DNA of 64,000 nucleotides, taken from Nectonema munidae (Eukaryota; Nematomorpha; Nectonematoida; Nectonematidae). A model generated the notes under the pieces. The model was not told the DNA's origin. It saw only the letters and a list, made by a program, of their open reading frames with translations, and ran no database searches. The position numbers and the translations under genes were made by a program. Below are positions 52,401 through 60,433 of this stretch, piece after piece (within the stretch, counting starts at the first letter, position 1; every line of letters starts with the position of its first letter). The DNA lies in contig JAUIRK010000885.1 in NCBI GenBank assembly GCA_030549495.1, positions 992,001 to 1,056,000 on the forward strand. Direction: 5' to 3'.

Positions 52401-55400
52401 TATTTAATAAATTTATCTAAACTTTCATATTACAAGTAGGACAATTTTTGCTATTGTCAAGTAAAGTATGGCGTATTATCTTTCAGGATTTTCCGATTTA
52501 TATCTCACAATTTTTTGTTTTTTATTTTTTTCATGAAAGAATCAAGAGTGTAGTAAAATAAATCAATTTTAAATAATAAAAAAGGCCATTTATGAAGTTG
52601 GGTTTGTTTCGATAACGGATAAAATATCCACTAATAAGATATATATTAAAATTTTACCAAAGAAGTTGCAGTAAATCCAATAACTTCAAGTTGCTTGTCA
52701 TTGATCGATGGCTTAGAAAATCGAGAAGAAGGAGAAGCACCCCACGGAAGAGTTCCTCCTGCATATCTAAGATCAAATAGACGCTGAGTAAAACAAGTTA
52801 CTCCAAAGTTTAAATAAGTTATATTTATTTCGTCAACATTTAAAATAAGGACAGTTTATTATGATTAATATTTTGGTAGTCTGAAGTACCAATCATTGAT
52901 TCACTTTTTCAATAAGAGGACTTCTCTTACTTTGGTCCCAAGTTTACTCGTAGAATAAAAGTTTTTCTTTATTATATTTAAAAGATTGGTCTAGTACAGT
53001 GTTTCTTAAACTTTTTTACCCTAGGGCGCACGCACCATTGAGATTGATATGGGAAAATCGGTCATAAATTTTAAAAATAGAAACATTTGTAGAAGTAATA
53101 GTAGTGTAAATTGAATAATATATACAAATATATAGCGTATAAGCCGAGAAATAAGTGAGTTTGTCTACTATTACTACTATACATATGTTGTCCATTATTT
53201 AGTCGTTTCTCGTACCCCCTCTTATGTTGTCTCGCACCGCTTGGAGGTGCGTGCACACATTGTTAAAAATGGCTGATCTATCTTAGGGTTCACATGGCTA
53301 CCTTTCATGGCGCACCTGGCTATCGTTAAGGGCGCACTAGTTGAAAATAAAATTTTTCGGTAATAAATACATGTAAAGTATAAGATAAAACAAACATTGT
53401 AACACTTAAAAATATCTGTCTGGTTTTCCAATACAATCAATAAATTATATCCCCATAAAAATTTGGGAACACATTTTGAAAACTGGAATTTTACAAAAAT
53501 GATAAATTATAAACCGTCAAAATATAGAAACGTGCCTACATGTGTGTGAATGCCTTTATTTATCACGTAAAATAAAACAGTTTTCTCAGTGCTGGTATAG
53601 CATAATGAGATTCTTTAGAACCAAAATTAGAAGTTTTAGGCCAAAGTAGCTTAAAAGGTAGAATTATATCAGGATGTCTTAACTATTGTGAAAATTGATA
53701 AAGTTTAGTCTAGATTATTTTAATTGATTTGTTTATTATATCAAATAAAATAAATATTTATTAATTCTTTTCTCTCTGCCTCACCAAATTTTTAGACATC
53801 TAGAAAAGTAGAATAATTTAAAAAAAATGGGCTGAGATTATACGCTTGGGTGTTTTGAAACAATTTGCAATATATGTACGACTTTTATAATACAGTTGAT
53901 CATCACTAATGCGGAGTGCTAAGGATACGACTTTTCGGAATTAAGCTTTTACGTTAATCAGTAGACAAACTTGAAATTTAATCAACTAAATAAAAACTAA
54001 AATAAAAAAGCTAATTTTACTGAAATAAAAGAAAATCTAAAACTTTTAAATGAGAAAATTTTAGATAAAAGGTTTGAAATTCAGATTTATTAGACGTTAA
54101 ATATAATGAATATATAATACTTTTTACTTTGTATTGTAAGTTATATCAGAACTTTGAGTTTTTTCAGAAAAAAAAGGATCAATTCGGCAACAAATTTAAG
54201 AGTTATGTCGTCTAATTGGACTTATCATTAAACAAGAAAACTACGACATGAGGACCCCATGAGACCATTGATGCCTTTCTTAATGACGCGCGTACTATTT
54301 CGGAATTTTGAGAAATATAGAAGAGTATTTTTGCAAATTTTTTAAAAACAAACTTTAAAACTACTTCTAAGCCATTTTTTATTAAGACAAAATGAACGAC
54401 AAAATTAAGACAAGGAATGAAAAAATGAATAAAAATAATCACGCATGTTGAAAAATTCCTTTTATTTGTGCATAAGACATAAGATGAGAGAAGCGTGTTT
54501 GCGATTTAGGAATATGTAAATAAGTAGTGTTTAAGTGCGTCTCCTAAGTCTTACATACACTTCAATGTGGAGCATAGCGTAAAGTTGATGCCGACCACTA
54601 CTTTTTAAACCATGCTTTTCCTTCAAACGTTGTAGCCAACCTTCAGTTTATTCACACTTATGTTCCAATTTAACCCTTTGATGACCAGTGTGAGACCGAT
54701 GTTCCAAAAAATGAAAATCCTCTGTTTAAAGTATATAAAATTGCATTGAAAAATAAAGCAGACAAAGTCTTCAAAATTGTGGTCCTTAAAAGTTAAATTC
54801 TTGGTGAAAAGTTTGTCTATTTATTGATCATTTCTCTAGACATTGAAAGACTGTCACTTTCACGAAGCTGAAATATGTTTTAAAGTTAAAATATATTCTC
54901 AAAATTCGGAATTAATGATATTCCGATTTTTTAATTAATAATGCCGAACGAATGAAGATTGGAATCGGTGGTTGCGAGTTTCGGGGACTATATATTAAAA
55001 CATGTTTACTGAAAATTTTGGAAAATCTTAACTTAACATAATTTTTTCTTCAAAATTTTTTTATCCAAATGCAAGCACATAATAATGCAGAGTATATATT
55101 TTCTCAAAGCGGTTAGAAATTATTAGAGAGCAACAGGCTCGATTTCTCCTTCACTATGGGTACGTCACTGTATGATACTTGACAAAAGTTTTATTTATTA
55201 TACTTTGTGTTTTTTAATTTGCTCATGTCTATCACTCTACAAATTTTACATTTTTGTCTACGGTTTTTTCCACTTTTAATGTATTTTTGCATTTTTCAAA
55301 TGTTAATCCTCTTTCTTTATATTTAACATTTGTGTTACTTCCAAGAATTTTGCTTATGTTATATTAATTTGAGTGACAATCACCTCCACGCTTCGATTGC

Positions 55401-58400
55401 TCGAAATAAAAGCTCCAGTTTCTACTTTTTCACATTATAAGAAACCTATTTTATTATTTTGGAGGGTAAATTTATGATGAAAAGAAATCTTGGTAATAAA
55501 TATGAAAAGTTGAATAGACATATAGAAGCAATTAAAAAGAAAAGAGTTTAACAGCATTGAATTTATGGTGTGGATAAAAGAACACGATTGCTTCACACTT
55601 TGTTATTTTTGTTTTTGGTTGTGAAATGAAACAGTGACTAAAATAAACATACGTATGAAAACTGAATTGAAAATTTGAGGACGTTGTATTAAACAAAAAT
55701 AAAAGAAAGTCAAAGCTTATCAAGTTGAGATTGTAGGGTAAAGTCAATGCACCAGAGGCAGTCTCTAGAAAAAATTTGGCTTGGTGGATGAATGAATTTT
55801 TACTCAATATATCTATTGAAAGAGAGGAACAAAAAAGAAAGTAAGATTTAGGATAAACTTGCCCAATCATTAATATTATTTTACTATATATTTAAAAAGT
55901 TAGGATGATTCTTTGTCGGGGAAGGCCGCAAAATCTTTGACCCGATTGGATAAAATTTTTTTGAATATCTTTTGTTTGAAGCAATCAAATTAAGCTATTT
56001 TATAAAATTTTTAATAAATTATCACTATTCAAATTAACTCTACAAAATTCTCAGATCTGATTGGCCAAAATTCAATCATTTTCACCAATTTTCATTTGTT
56101 ATATTTAAAATATAATAGCAATATGAGTTACCTGGTATATCTAGTATCCTTTAAATTCGTATTCAAATTAAAGGATAATTTATATTTCAAAATAATACTT
56201 TAATAGATATTAAAAGTACTTTTTTATAATTAAAAATAGAACAATGTCGCAAATTCAAATAAGGATCCATTTTGTCTTTTAATCAAAATGTAGAATCAAG
56301 TTAGAATCGAGCCCACCTTTGAATAGAAAAGTTGGGTATCTTTTGCTGACTTACGTGAGATGAAGAAATAAACATTTGTTATAAAGATTTCATTATTTTT
56401 TAGATTTACCTTGAAATGTTGAGGACAAGAAGACAGTGTATTTTTAGAGTCTTCAACTTGTGAGTATAATTCTGAGAGTCGCACTATATTCAAAATATAT
56501 CATTAAATAGTATACGAGAGAGAGAGAGAGATTAACTAATAAAAAATAAAACAAAAACTAATTCTGCGCTACTGAATAAAGAAAAGTAATAAATAATACC
56601 ATTTAAAATCGAATAAAATACTATTTGAAAAAAAGTTTAAAAGTGCGGATGATATTAACAGAAATTTACAAATTGTTATTTAAAATAATATTAGTTATCA
56701 TTTTATCACGCTTTTAATATTATATAAATTAAAAAAGTGTAAAACTTACCTTAAGTGTCAAAAAATCAGCTAAATTTTTCCAGCTTCTTTTGAAAAAATC
56801 TTTTCCTCCAGCCTAAAAAATAAATATTAAATTTTTTTTAAAATATTTCATCTCAATAACAGGATAAATAAAAAAATTTTCAAAAAGTAAAGCAGAAAAA
56901 AATACATGGTGACACAAAACATTAGACTTTTAAATTTAATAGTTAAATTTGCATTTGACAGTAAAGACTTTGCCAAAATATTTAACTTCAATACGAACAC
57001 TTGAAAGGGAAAGATCATCAAATATATTTTTTATTGATTTAAAATGTTAACCTTTTTCTTTGTTTTCCATCAGATGGGAAAGAACCTAAAGTAAGATATT
57101 AAATTTTGTCCGAAGAGAAGATAATTTTTCGTATCTGATAATGTAAGGCATCTCATTAATCGACAAGATTAAAGCATATTCAATTTGGTCTTGTGTTGGT
57201 TGCTTTGTTCTTGTAATATTTTGGAAACGAATGTAAATAAGTAGCCAGTTTCCTTTCTTTTAAAATATGACAAATCACAAATATTTCAATATTAAAAGTA
57301 AAGTTTTTCAAAGCAAAATAAAGAAGTTTCTTAAACCGGATTAATTTTTTTGACACATTTCTTCTTTATCAAATAAGAAATTTCAATTCTAGATCTTTTA
57401 TGGTTTAATCTCATTATTATAAAGTTTACTCTAAAGAATTTAAAAATAGATTGAAAAATTTTTCGTTGAAACAATTTAAAATCATTTAAATGCTAAAATG
57501 TATTTTTAAAAGTGAAGGTATTGCATTCATACTTATTATTTAAAGTCAAGGAAATTGATTAAAAGTAAAAAAAATTTGAAAATCTTACTCCAAAGTAAAA
57601 CATCTTATTTTTGAAACGACTTTTAAATTTGTTAGGTTTAGCTTCTAAATAAAACAGGAATACTTTTAAAGAGTCAAGTGAGATATATCATTTAAATTTT
57701 AATCTTTTTAACTTAGCTAAAGAAGAGCATTTTAATTTTTTTAGAGAAAAAATAATGGAAGAAATAGTTTTAAAAAATAATAATCAGCAAATAAGTGAAG
57801 ACAGAAGACGATTTTCATTTGCTAGGACATTGCTGTCACACTGGTCTTCAAAGCTTTAAAAAGTTTAAGAAACCTCTTGATTCATGAAATTCTAAGGCAA
57901 CTTGAGCATCAGAACCAAAACCCATATAGTTATTCATTACGTTCAATGAGAGTGTTGTATACGTTATACTTTCTTCTTCATCACTATTTGGTGGAACATT
58001 CAGATTTGGTTGGGTTTCTATTTTCCATCTAAATTAATAAAAAAACTTAAATTAAATAATATATGGTAAAACAATGAGTAGAGAACATTTCTAGTCTTTA
58101 AATTGTTGTTAAACAAAGCTAAAATATAAAAAATTATTAAACCAACAGTTTTGTTCCTATTTTGTACCGCTTTAAAATTTTTATAGATTTCCGTGTACCC
58201 TAAATTAGGGAAAAAAATTGATATGCACCTGAAAGAACATCTTCTTTCCTAATGCCATATAATTTTCTTGTTTGCAAATCATAAGAGAAATGTCATATGA
58301 TGTCTTAATTGTTGTGGTTTGCTAAAAAAATTTATGACTTATATTCAATCTCTCCTTATTGAAATTTGATTTTTTACTTATGAAAAGGACAAGATTTTTA

Positions 58401-59060
58401 TGTTTGAATTCCGAATGAGATCTCTCCAAATGTCGAGTCAGAAGATCTGGTTCTATCGACTCATTATTATTCAGTCTTTGTATATATTTAGAGAATATTA
58501 TCAATTTTGGGTAATAACAAAATTTGAAAATTATTATGTAAAATCCTTACTATATTGAAAATTATAGAGAAATTTTTTAACCCAATCTTTTAAAAGTGGA
58601 AATGTACCAGTGAGGGTAAAGATAACCAAGATTGTGAACATTTGAAATAGAATTTTAGAAAAACAAAAAAACTATAGATGGTATATATTGGTTTCATGAT
58701 ACTTTTTTGCCCGATTTGATTAATGTATGCAGTAGATTGTGTTTAAAAAAAATTTACCTGTCTAAGTAGGATAATACACTTTCACTAATGCTGGACAAAA
58801 TTTTAGAGATTGGTTTGTCATCATAACCCTTAAATGTGATAAAAAATTAAAAGAATAGATTTGAGAATTAAAAACATAAGTTTACCCCGCCCCAGCCAAG
58901 ATTTCTGGATAGATCATTTCCAGTTCCTAATGGGAGAATAGCAAGAGCGGGTTTGGAACAAATCGTTAACTTGTCAAAGAGAGAAAAAATCCAACCCACA
59001 GTTCCATCTCCACCACAAGCTAATACTTTCAAATTTGACGTGGACTTAAACAAGTTTAAG
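25119..59060 (-). CDS. rdgA: Type IV diacylglycerol kinase (zeta/iota, rdgA-like), 19 exons, 5' incomplete
   Basis: Phosphorylates diacylglycerol to phosphatidic acid, ending diacylglycerol signalling at membranes. Nineteen exons join on the minus strand through GT-AG introns into one frame of 635 codons including TGA. Order: end of the catalytic domain ([11 protein letters not shown], the nucleotide loop; [17 protein letters not shown]), accessory domain ([56 protein letters not shown]), a zeta/iota-type linker ([29 protein letters not shown]) and ankyrin repeats ([39 protein letters not shown]). The ankyrin tail defines type IV. The C-terminus is EALV where mammalian zeta/iota end in the PDZ ligand ETAV. 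C1 domains and the first catalytic exon must lie beyond 64000. Introns range from 54 nt to over 6 kb and hold many mobile elements. Confidence 0.95.
25285..25384 (-). CDS. rdgA: Kinase exon 18: ankyrin repeat
   Basis: Encodes [19 protein letters not shown] and [12 protein letters not shown], aligning with ETCLHQAAALGQRTICHYI in zeta. Confidence 0.96.
25541..25577 (-). CDS. rdgA: Kinase exon 17
   Basis: A 37-nt microexon encoding [11 protein letters not shown] between ankyrin repeats; phase 2 in, 2 out, with acceptor ACATTAG and donor GTAAGT. Confidence 0.92.
25679..25802 (-). CDS. rdgA: Kinase exon 16: ankyrin repeat
   Basis: Encodes [20 protein letters not shown] and QWLIKN, a clear ankyrin repeat (GxTxLHxAxxxGxxxxVxxL). 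Intron to exon 15 exceeds 5 kb. Confidence 0.95.
26093..26190 (+). repeat. Heptad-encoding tandem repeat, locus 1
   Basis: Repeats of AAAATAGAATTGAAAAAAA-like units of about 21 nt encode [20 protein letters not shown], a lysine/glutamate heptad pattern typical of coiled coils. It sits in an ORF (26090-26383) that has no other recognisable part. Antisense to the kinase, in its intron. Confidence 0.6.
26608..27480 (-). pseudogene. Dispersed invertebrate repeat gene, [10 protein letters not shown] family
   Basis: Minus strand from 27480: [68 protein letters not shown], then [20 protein letters not shown] and [20 protein letters not shown] (26821-26603). I recall this series (SLKAVLLHN, GHSV, LGQQx[37 protein letters not shown]) from highly repeated hypothetical proteins in arthropod genomes. 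Its biochemical role is unknown to me. At least several frameshifts and stops are present; the middle portion is the most damaged. Same strand as the kinase and inside its intron. Confidence 0.75.
27905..28051 (-). repeat. tRNA-derived SINE
   Basis: The minus strand begins GGCGCGTGAGTAGGGTTGG (A-box-like) and has GGGTTCGATCCC (B box) at about 28001-27990. The promoter boxes are about 35 nt apart, as in a tRNA head. The tail and target duplication were not resolved. Confidence 0.65.
28060..30820. other. Kinase intron sequence, nothing recognised
   Basis: AT-rich. ORF 29632-29847 and minus-strand coding-like sequence near 29000-29780 gave no recognisable family. Confidence 0.4.
30833..30870 (-). 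CDS. rdgA: Kinase exon 15: start of ankyrin region
   Basis: Encodes [12 protein letters not shown], matching LIEAAKRNDFCK before the ankyrin repeats of zeta. Separated from exon 14 by a 57-nt intron that is itself open in frame. Confidence 0.88.
30928..31023 (-). CDS. rdgA: Kinase exon 14: Ser/Pro-rich spacer
   Basis: Encodes [20 protein letters not shown] and [11 protein letters not shown]. The acceptor is a tandem TATAGAG; using the second AG keeps the frame, using the first leads to a stop after about 15 codons. Confidence 0.75.
31060..32880. other. Kinase intron sequence, nothing recognised
   Basis: A G-run sits at about 31763-31771. A sequence near 31858 (ACAGTTAAAACTCTGTG) resembles a pogo-type tip but no partner end was found. 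Confidence 0.4.
32891..33290 (+). pseudogene. N-terminal part of the unclassified transposase-like family, copy 2
   Basis: A 117-codon ORF followed by a further in-phase-shifted piece. It shows [52 protein letters not shown] and then [15 protein letters not shown]. This is the same block order as at 14560-14280 on the minus strand (LPSKGEILRYLMFLH ... LEELFDLAHANVMNLI). The catalytic half is absent; a Tigger-like relic follows at once. Copies 1 and 2 are clearly different in sequence, so they are not a recent duplication. Confidence 0.6.
33300..34410 (+). pseudogene. Second Tigger/pogo-like transposase relic, old
   Basis: Plus-strand fragments in order: [13 protein letters not shown] (end of a psq-type helix-turn-helix), [20 protein letters not shown] (CENP-B-type domain), [24 protein letters not shown] (first catalytic Asp), then a poorly preserved middle, then [20 protein letters not shown] and [11 protein letters not shown], the usual C-terminal tail. 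Many stops and frameshifts. Much older and from another subfamily than 15360-17289. Antisense within a kinase intron. Confidence 0.7.
35322..35412 (-). CDS. rdgA: Kinase exon 13: acidic spacer (least certain exon)
   Basis: Open, acidic sequence [20 protein letters not shown] and NNGYLINDI between TTTAAG and GTGCGT. There is no sequence signature; it is supported only by splice sites and by phase that exactly joins exons 12 and 14. Low-complexity sequence is expected at this place in the protein. Confidence 0.55.
35690..36010 (+). pseudogene. Decayed coding region, cyclin-fold-like?
   Basis: The plus strand reads [10 protein letters not shown], then [45 protein letters not shown] and [12 protein letters not shown] with a few stops. 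The pattern of leucine/isoleucine positions recalls the cyclin fold of TFIIB-type proteins, but this is only an impression. Confidence 0.25.
36060..36480. other. Intron sequence, GC-richer patch
   Basis: About 36070-36230 is locally GC-rich compared with its surroundings (CGCGCGCAC, CCCACGCGGACC). It may be a mobile-element remnant; no ends were identified. Confidence 0.3.
36487..37604 (-). mobile_element. CR1/Jockey-group LINE fragment C
   Basis: A 275-codon open frame (37604-36777) holds [57 protein letters not shown] and [11 protein letters not shown], i.e. the core reverse transcriptase with its YADD box. An ORF at 36744-36487 holds the C-terminal tail ([17 protein letters not shown]). 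The thumb region between them is deleted. The open polymerase frame makes it younger than copies A and B. It is in the same orientation as the kinase gene, in the intron between exons 12 and 13. Confidence 0.88.
37606..39700. other. Kinase intron, mostly featureless
   Basis: AT-rich sequence except for a short candidate first exon at 38741-38911. A sequence near 37677 (ACAGTGCAACTTTAAG) resembles a transposon tip without a partner. Confidence 0.4.
38741..38911 (+). CDS. Short ORF, possible first exon on the opposite strand
   Basis: ATG-started 56-codon [20 protein letters not shown], then [13 protein letters not shown] and [15 protein letters not shown] resembles a PCNA-binding box (QxxIxxFF) but lacks the second aromatic. 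A GTAATT donor overlaps the stop. No further exon was found. It may be chance or part of a mobile element. Confidence 0.25.
   Translation: MPTHRKALKLSSSMKGQRKIDQVFRNKLPGNDEHNICCATTSCTKDYGDVKKSQNT
39705..39835 (-). CDS. rdgA: Kinase exon 12: linker end
   Basis: Encodes [20 protein letters not shown], then [20 protein letters not shown] and NLN. YVLD aligns with the DEIYILDPEL motif of zeta. Donor AAC/GTAAGG. Confidence 0.9.
40334..40560. mobile_element. hAT-type MITE
   Basis: A 227-bp sequence with inverted ends of 17 bp (CARGCCCGTAACCAGAA) matching at 16 positions. The flanking 8-mers CATACCGC and CATACAAC agree at 6 of 8 positions, as expected of an aged hAT 8-bp target duplication. No coding capacity. 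Confidence 0.85.
40570..42090. other. Kinase intron, nothing recognised
   Basis: AT-rich sequence between the hAT-type MITE and exon 11 of the kinase. No ORF or repeat of note. Confidence 0.45.
42099..42189 (-). CDS. rdgA: Kinase exon 11: linker
   Basis: Encodes [20 protein letters not shown] and LE before donor GAGT/GTAAAA. A second GT two bases earlier would break the frame with exon 12. WLFLE aligns with the WCFLD motif of mammalian zeta. Confidence 0.85.
42244..42323 (-). CDS. rdgA: Kinase exon 10: linker
   Basis: Encodes [20 protein letters not shown] and INDTNK. Corresponds to the TVVVPGDSDLELCR region of relatives. Short introns on both sides (69 and 54 nt). Confidence 0.85.
42393..42487 (-). 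CDS. rdgA: Kinase exon 9: linker
   Basis: Encodes [18 protein letters not shown] and ANILFSQ, aligning with the VSMHDYExLHYDKEQL region of mammalian zeta as I recall it. Donor CAAG/GTAAGT. The acceptor lies 44 bp from a pogo-type element. Confidence 0.88.
43085..43097. repeat. SINE target-site duplication, left
   Basis: AAATATGTATTGG; identical to 43276-43288. Confidence 0.9.
43098..43275 (-). repeat. tRNA-derived SINE with 13-bp target duplication
   Basis: The head on the minus strand starts at GAGCCTCAATGGTTG and holds GGGGTTTGATCCCC (B box). It ends at the other side in a GGTT repeat. The flanks AAATATGTATTGG at 43085-43097 and 43276-43288 are identical 13-mers, the target duplication of LINE-driven retroposition. 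Confidence 0.9.
43276..43288. repeat. SINE target-site duplication, right
   Basis: AAATATGTATTGG; identical to 43085-43097. Confidence 0.9.
44414..44543 (-). mobile_element. piggyBac-type MITE family P, copy 1
   Basis: TTAACCCTTTGA at one end and TCAAAGGGTCAA at the other: an inverted repeat of the CCCTTTGA type bounded by TTAA (one side mutated to TCAA), the piggyBac target. Its reverse complement aligns along its whole length with 59965-60094, for example TGTAACACTA, AATGAAAAT, AAGTATATAAA. Confidence 0.88.
44579..44796. mobile_element. hAT-type MITE with perfect 8-bp target duplication
   Basis: 218 bp with inverted ends CAGTGGCGGATCCA. The flanks GTATAACC at 44571-44578 and 44797-44804 are identical. 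A G-run of about 12 lies near the left end. No ORF. Confidence 0.96.
45271..45496. mobile_element. hAT-type MITE, diverged second copy
   Basis: Left end CAGTGGCGGAT and right end ATCCGTCACCG match the ends of the element at 44579-44796 with two changes on the right. Length (226 bp) is similar and an AGTGGGGGAGGATC-like segment also recurs. Flanking 8-mers TATCCAGA and GTCACAGA agree only partly, so it is older. Confidence 0.7.
46398..46606 (-). CDS. rdgA: Kinase exon 8: end of accessory domain
   Basis: Encodes [37 protein letters not shown] and FLNQAKVLC, matching LxxxQxGGxGxRLxQ and PxQVDGEP. A Lys/Ser-rich tail follows, then a GTAATA donor; the donor is inferred from phase with exon 9. Confidence 0.93.
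46620..48600. other. Kinase intron, nothing recognised
   Basis: AT-rich. The minus ORF at 47947-47648 is Ser/His-rich and without domain features. Confidence 0.4.
49093..49430 (+). pseudogene. Unidentified coiled-coil-like fragment
   Basis: Two adjacent plus-strand pieces in different frames: [20 protein letters not shown] and [20 protein letters not shown] followed by [20 protein letters not shown]. The composition is that of a helical, charged protein. A frame change near 49195 would join them. No family recognised; host exon or mobile-element scrap are both possible. Confidence 0.3.
49457..49488. repeat. CAT microsatellite
   Basis: About ten uninterrupted CAT triplets. It gives a meaningless poly-histidine ORF on the plus strand. 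Confidence 0.97.
49913..50722. mobile_element. Candidate hAT-type element (CAGTGTTGCCA ends)
   Basis: The left end CAGTGTTGCCAATTTTGAGA and the right end, which reads TAAGGTTGCCAACTG on the minus strand, share GTTGCCAA and further AAAGTTRCT and TCGCTAAA motifs inward. CAGTGTTGCCA is a common hAT-type tip. No clear 8-bp duplication. The inner minus ORF (50278-50090, with [19 protein letters not shown]) is unidentified. Confidence 0.45.
51800..51893 (-). repeat. Heptad-encoding tandem repeat, locus 2
   Basis: About 4.5 units of 21 nt on the minus strand (AAAATAGAATTGCAAAAGGG-like) encode KIELQKG heptads. Each unit is exactly seven codons, so it behaves as a coding coiled-coil repeat. Shares AAAATAGAATTG with the repeat at 26093-26190. 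Confidence 0.75.
52658..52766 (-). CDS. rdgA: Kinase exon 7
   Basis: Encodes [20 protein letters not shown] and [11 protein letters not shown], matching YAxGTxPWG and the IEVIGFT block of the accessory domain. It lies 3.6 kb from exon 6. Confidence 0.95.
52997..53275. mobile_element. Candidate hAT-type MITE
   Basis: Starts CAGTGTTTCTTAAACTTTTT, a typical hAT MITE tip, followed by GGGCGCACGCACC; the other end on the minus strand reads CAGCCATTTTTAAC and CACGCACCTCC. Inverted similarity is partial and the flanks are only weakly alike. Confidence 0.45.
53277..54660. other. Kinase intron, nothing recognised
   Basis: A pogo-type tip (ACAGTTGATCATCACTAATG) lies near 53891 without a partner. Minus-strand ORFs here show no domain. 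Confidence 0.4.
54670..54796 (+). mobile_element. piggyBac-type MITE family P, copy 2
   Basis: TTAACCCTTTGATGACC to a TTAA at 54793-54796; 127 bp. Inner sequence (AAAATGAAAATC, AAGTATATAAAAT, ATTGAAAA) aligns with the copy at 59965-60094. Confidence 0.85.
54800..56400. other. Kinase intron, nothing recognised
   Basis: AT-rich. The minus ORF at 55870-55532 has no recognisable domain and does not fit the kinase phase. Confidence 0.4.
56410..56483 (-). CDS. rdgA: Kinase exon 6
   Basis: Encodes [20 protein letters not shown] and LNIS, matching CDGxxxxPxxxxLxxxxIVxLNIPxY. Donor CAAG/GTAAAT splits the following Arg codon. Confidence 0.92.
56516..56531. repeat. GA microsatellite
   Basis: Eight GA units just upstream of the exon 6 acceptor of the kinase (on the plus strand to its right). 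Confidence 0.9.
56750..56812 (-). CDS. rdgA: Kinase exon 5
   Basis: Encodes [20 protein letters not shown], 21 codons, after acceptor ATTTTTTAG and before donor AAG/GTAAGT. Corresponds to the segment after YxGTxxxxD in relatives. Confidence 0.9.
57589..57644 (-). CDS. rdgA: Kinase exon 4
   Basis: Encodes [18 protein letters not shown], matching the PxxFxSRxxNKxxY block. Donor GGA/GTAAGA. Confidence 0.94.
57874..58028 (-). CDS. rdgA: Kinase exon 3: start of accessory domain
   Basis: Acceptor TTAATTTAG. Encodes WKIETQPN, an acidic spacer (NSDEEES) and [20 protein letters not shown], the family's FNNYFSxGxDAxVxxxFHxxRE block. The junction codon supplies the Arg of DRW. Confidence 0.95.
58758..58828 (-). 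CDS. rdgA: Kinase exon 2: end of catalytic domain
   Basis: A 57-nt intron separates it from exon 1. Encodes [17 protein letters not shown] and LSYLDR, matching GYxDEPVSKIL...LDRW in the family. Donor CAG/GTAAAT. Confidence 0.92.
58886..59060 (-). CDS. rdgA: Kinase exon 1 in window: catalytic loop
   Basis: Acceptor TTTTTTACAG, donor GTAAAC. Encodes [15 protein letters not shown] and [19 protein letters not shown], the nucleotide-binding glycine loop and the GTGNDL signature. The first base completes a codon from an exon to the right. The preceding NPKSGG-type exon is not in the window. Confidence 0.95.
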
Positions 59061-59964
59061 CTGTAAAAAATAAATAAAAATGACCCAATGAATATGTCAA
59101 AAATATCATTAGGCAAATTTGTTATGCATAATGGAAAATATAAAAGAAAACTTTCGAAATGTTGCTATAGATTCATAGACAGAGCAATTAAGGAGTGAAC
59201 CTTTTTAGTGCTTACGTTAATTTACCTCTCTTAGGGGTTACTTTAGAATCAATAGTGTAATTACTTTTTTTTTTAATTTTTACTTGTTTATTTATTCCAA
59301 ATTGAAATCCTATTATTCATGAATTAAAAATATATAGTGAATTATTTTGAAAAAACTTAATTTGGGATTAATTTTTTTCATTAGGGTTAAAAGGATTTTA
59401 TCGAAGCACTTAAAATATAAGTCAAAATAATTTTTCTTTCGATTCAAAATTTTCTTAATGGCAAGAAACAATTCTTTTAGGAGGGCGGCATTTACCCAAA
59501 GTTTAGCTTTAGTTTTGTCTGTGTTTAGATCTTTAGGAAGAATAAAAATTTTCTATATTTTACTTTTACAAAAAGTAAAGCATATTTAATAGAAAATTAT
59601 GATTTACTCACAAAATTCAATTCTTCATTTAGTAAATTTATTTTAGCAGGTTACAAGATGTCCTGATTTTAAAGAAATTTTTTAAACTATGCTCAAGGTT
59701 TTATAAACTTTAAACTCTGCTTTCTTGTATCTCCATTTATCATATGCTACTAGTAGCAGATAATTAACACTAATAAAACAGGCTATCGACATAAACCTTT
59801 CTCTTTATCTGCTTAAAATTTATTAGGTTTACTGATTCTAACTAGATTTGGTCTCTGGTACATGAATACAGAATGAAAATCTAGCTAATGATTAACAATT
59901 ATTAATATAGCAAAATATTGAAAACAATTCTGTGAAAAAGCATTTTTTTCTGAACTATGAGTGA

Positions 59965-60094
59965 TTAAACGTTGAGAACCAATGTAACACTACTGTCCGA
60001 AAAAAATGAAAATCTCCTGCTTTGAATATATAAAAATCTATTGAAAAGGAAAGAAGACGATTAGCATTCGAAATTCTGGCTCTCAAAGGCTTAA
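59965..60094 (+). mobile_element. piggyBac-type MITE family P, copy 3
   Basis: Bounded by TTAA at 59965-59968 and 60091-60094; 130 bp. The right end reads CTCTCAAAGGCTTAA. Best-preserved match to copy 1 in reverse orientation. Confidence 0.88.
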
Positions 60095-60433
60095 TGAAGT
60101 AAAATAAGGTGAAACGCTTACAGGAAAAATGTGGATAAGTGAGGATTAGCTTGTTTGTGCGTTACTTGATAAATAAGTAGGTATTTATTGAAAAATTTAA
60201 CAAAATATTAATCGATTTCATACCAGAAAAAGAAGATGCACTACTGAAAAGTAATAAGATAAGAAAGGTTGATCAATTAAAACTAAAGATGGGATAAGGT
60301 GTTTATAAATGGAAACAAATTTTTATCTAAAGTAATCTATATAGATTAATTGATAGAGATAGCACACTCAACTCTGGTTTATCAGGATTTCATCAATCCA
60401 AATTCTGCATCATCCCTACAAATAATTTTTTTC

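Noticed and set aside
54212-54442. Possible kinase exon ([11 protein letters not shown] on the minus strand)
   Set aside because: Does not match the expected accessory-domain sequence, and exons 6 and 7 already join in phase without it.
55532-55870. Minus ORF between kinase exons 6 and 7
   Set aside because: No family resemblance and no place for it in the phase-consistent exon chain.
58868-59116. Minus ORF taken as a complete small kinase-like gene
   Set aside because: Its first 20 or so codons and the last few are intron; only 59060-58886 is exon.
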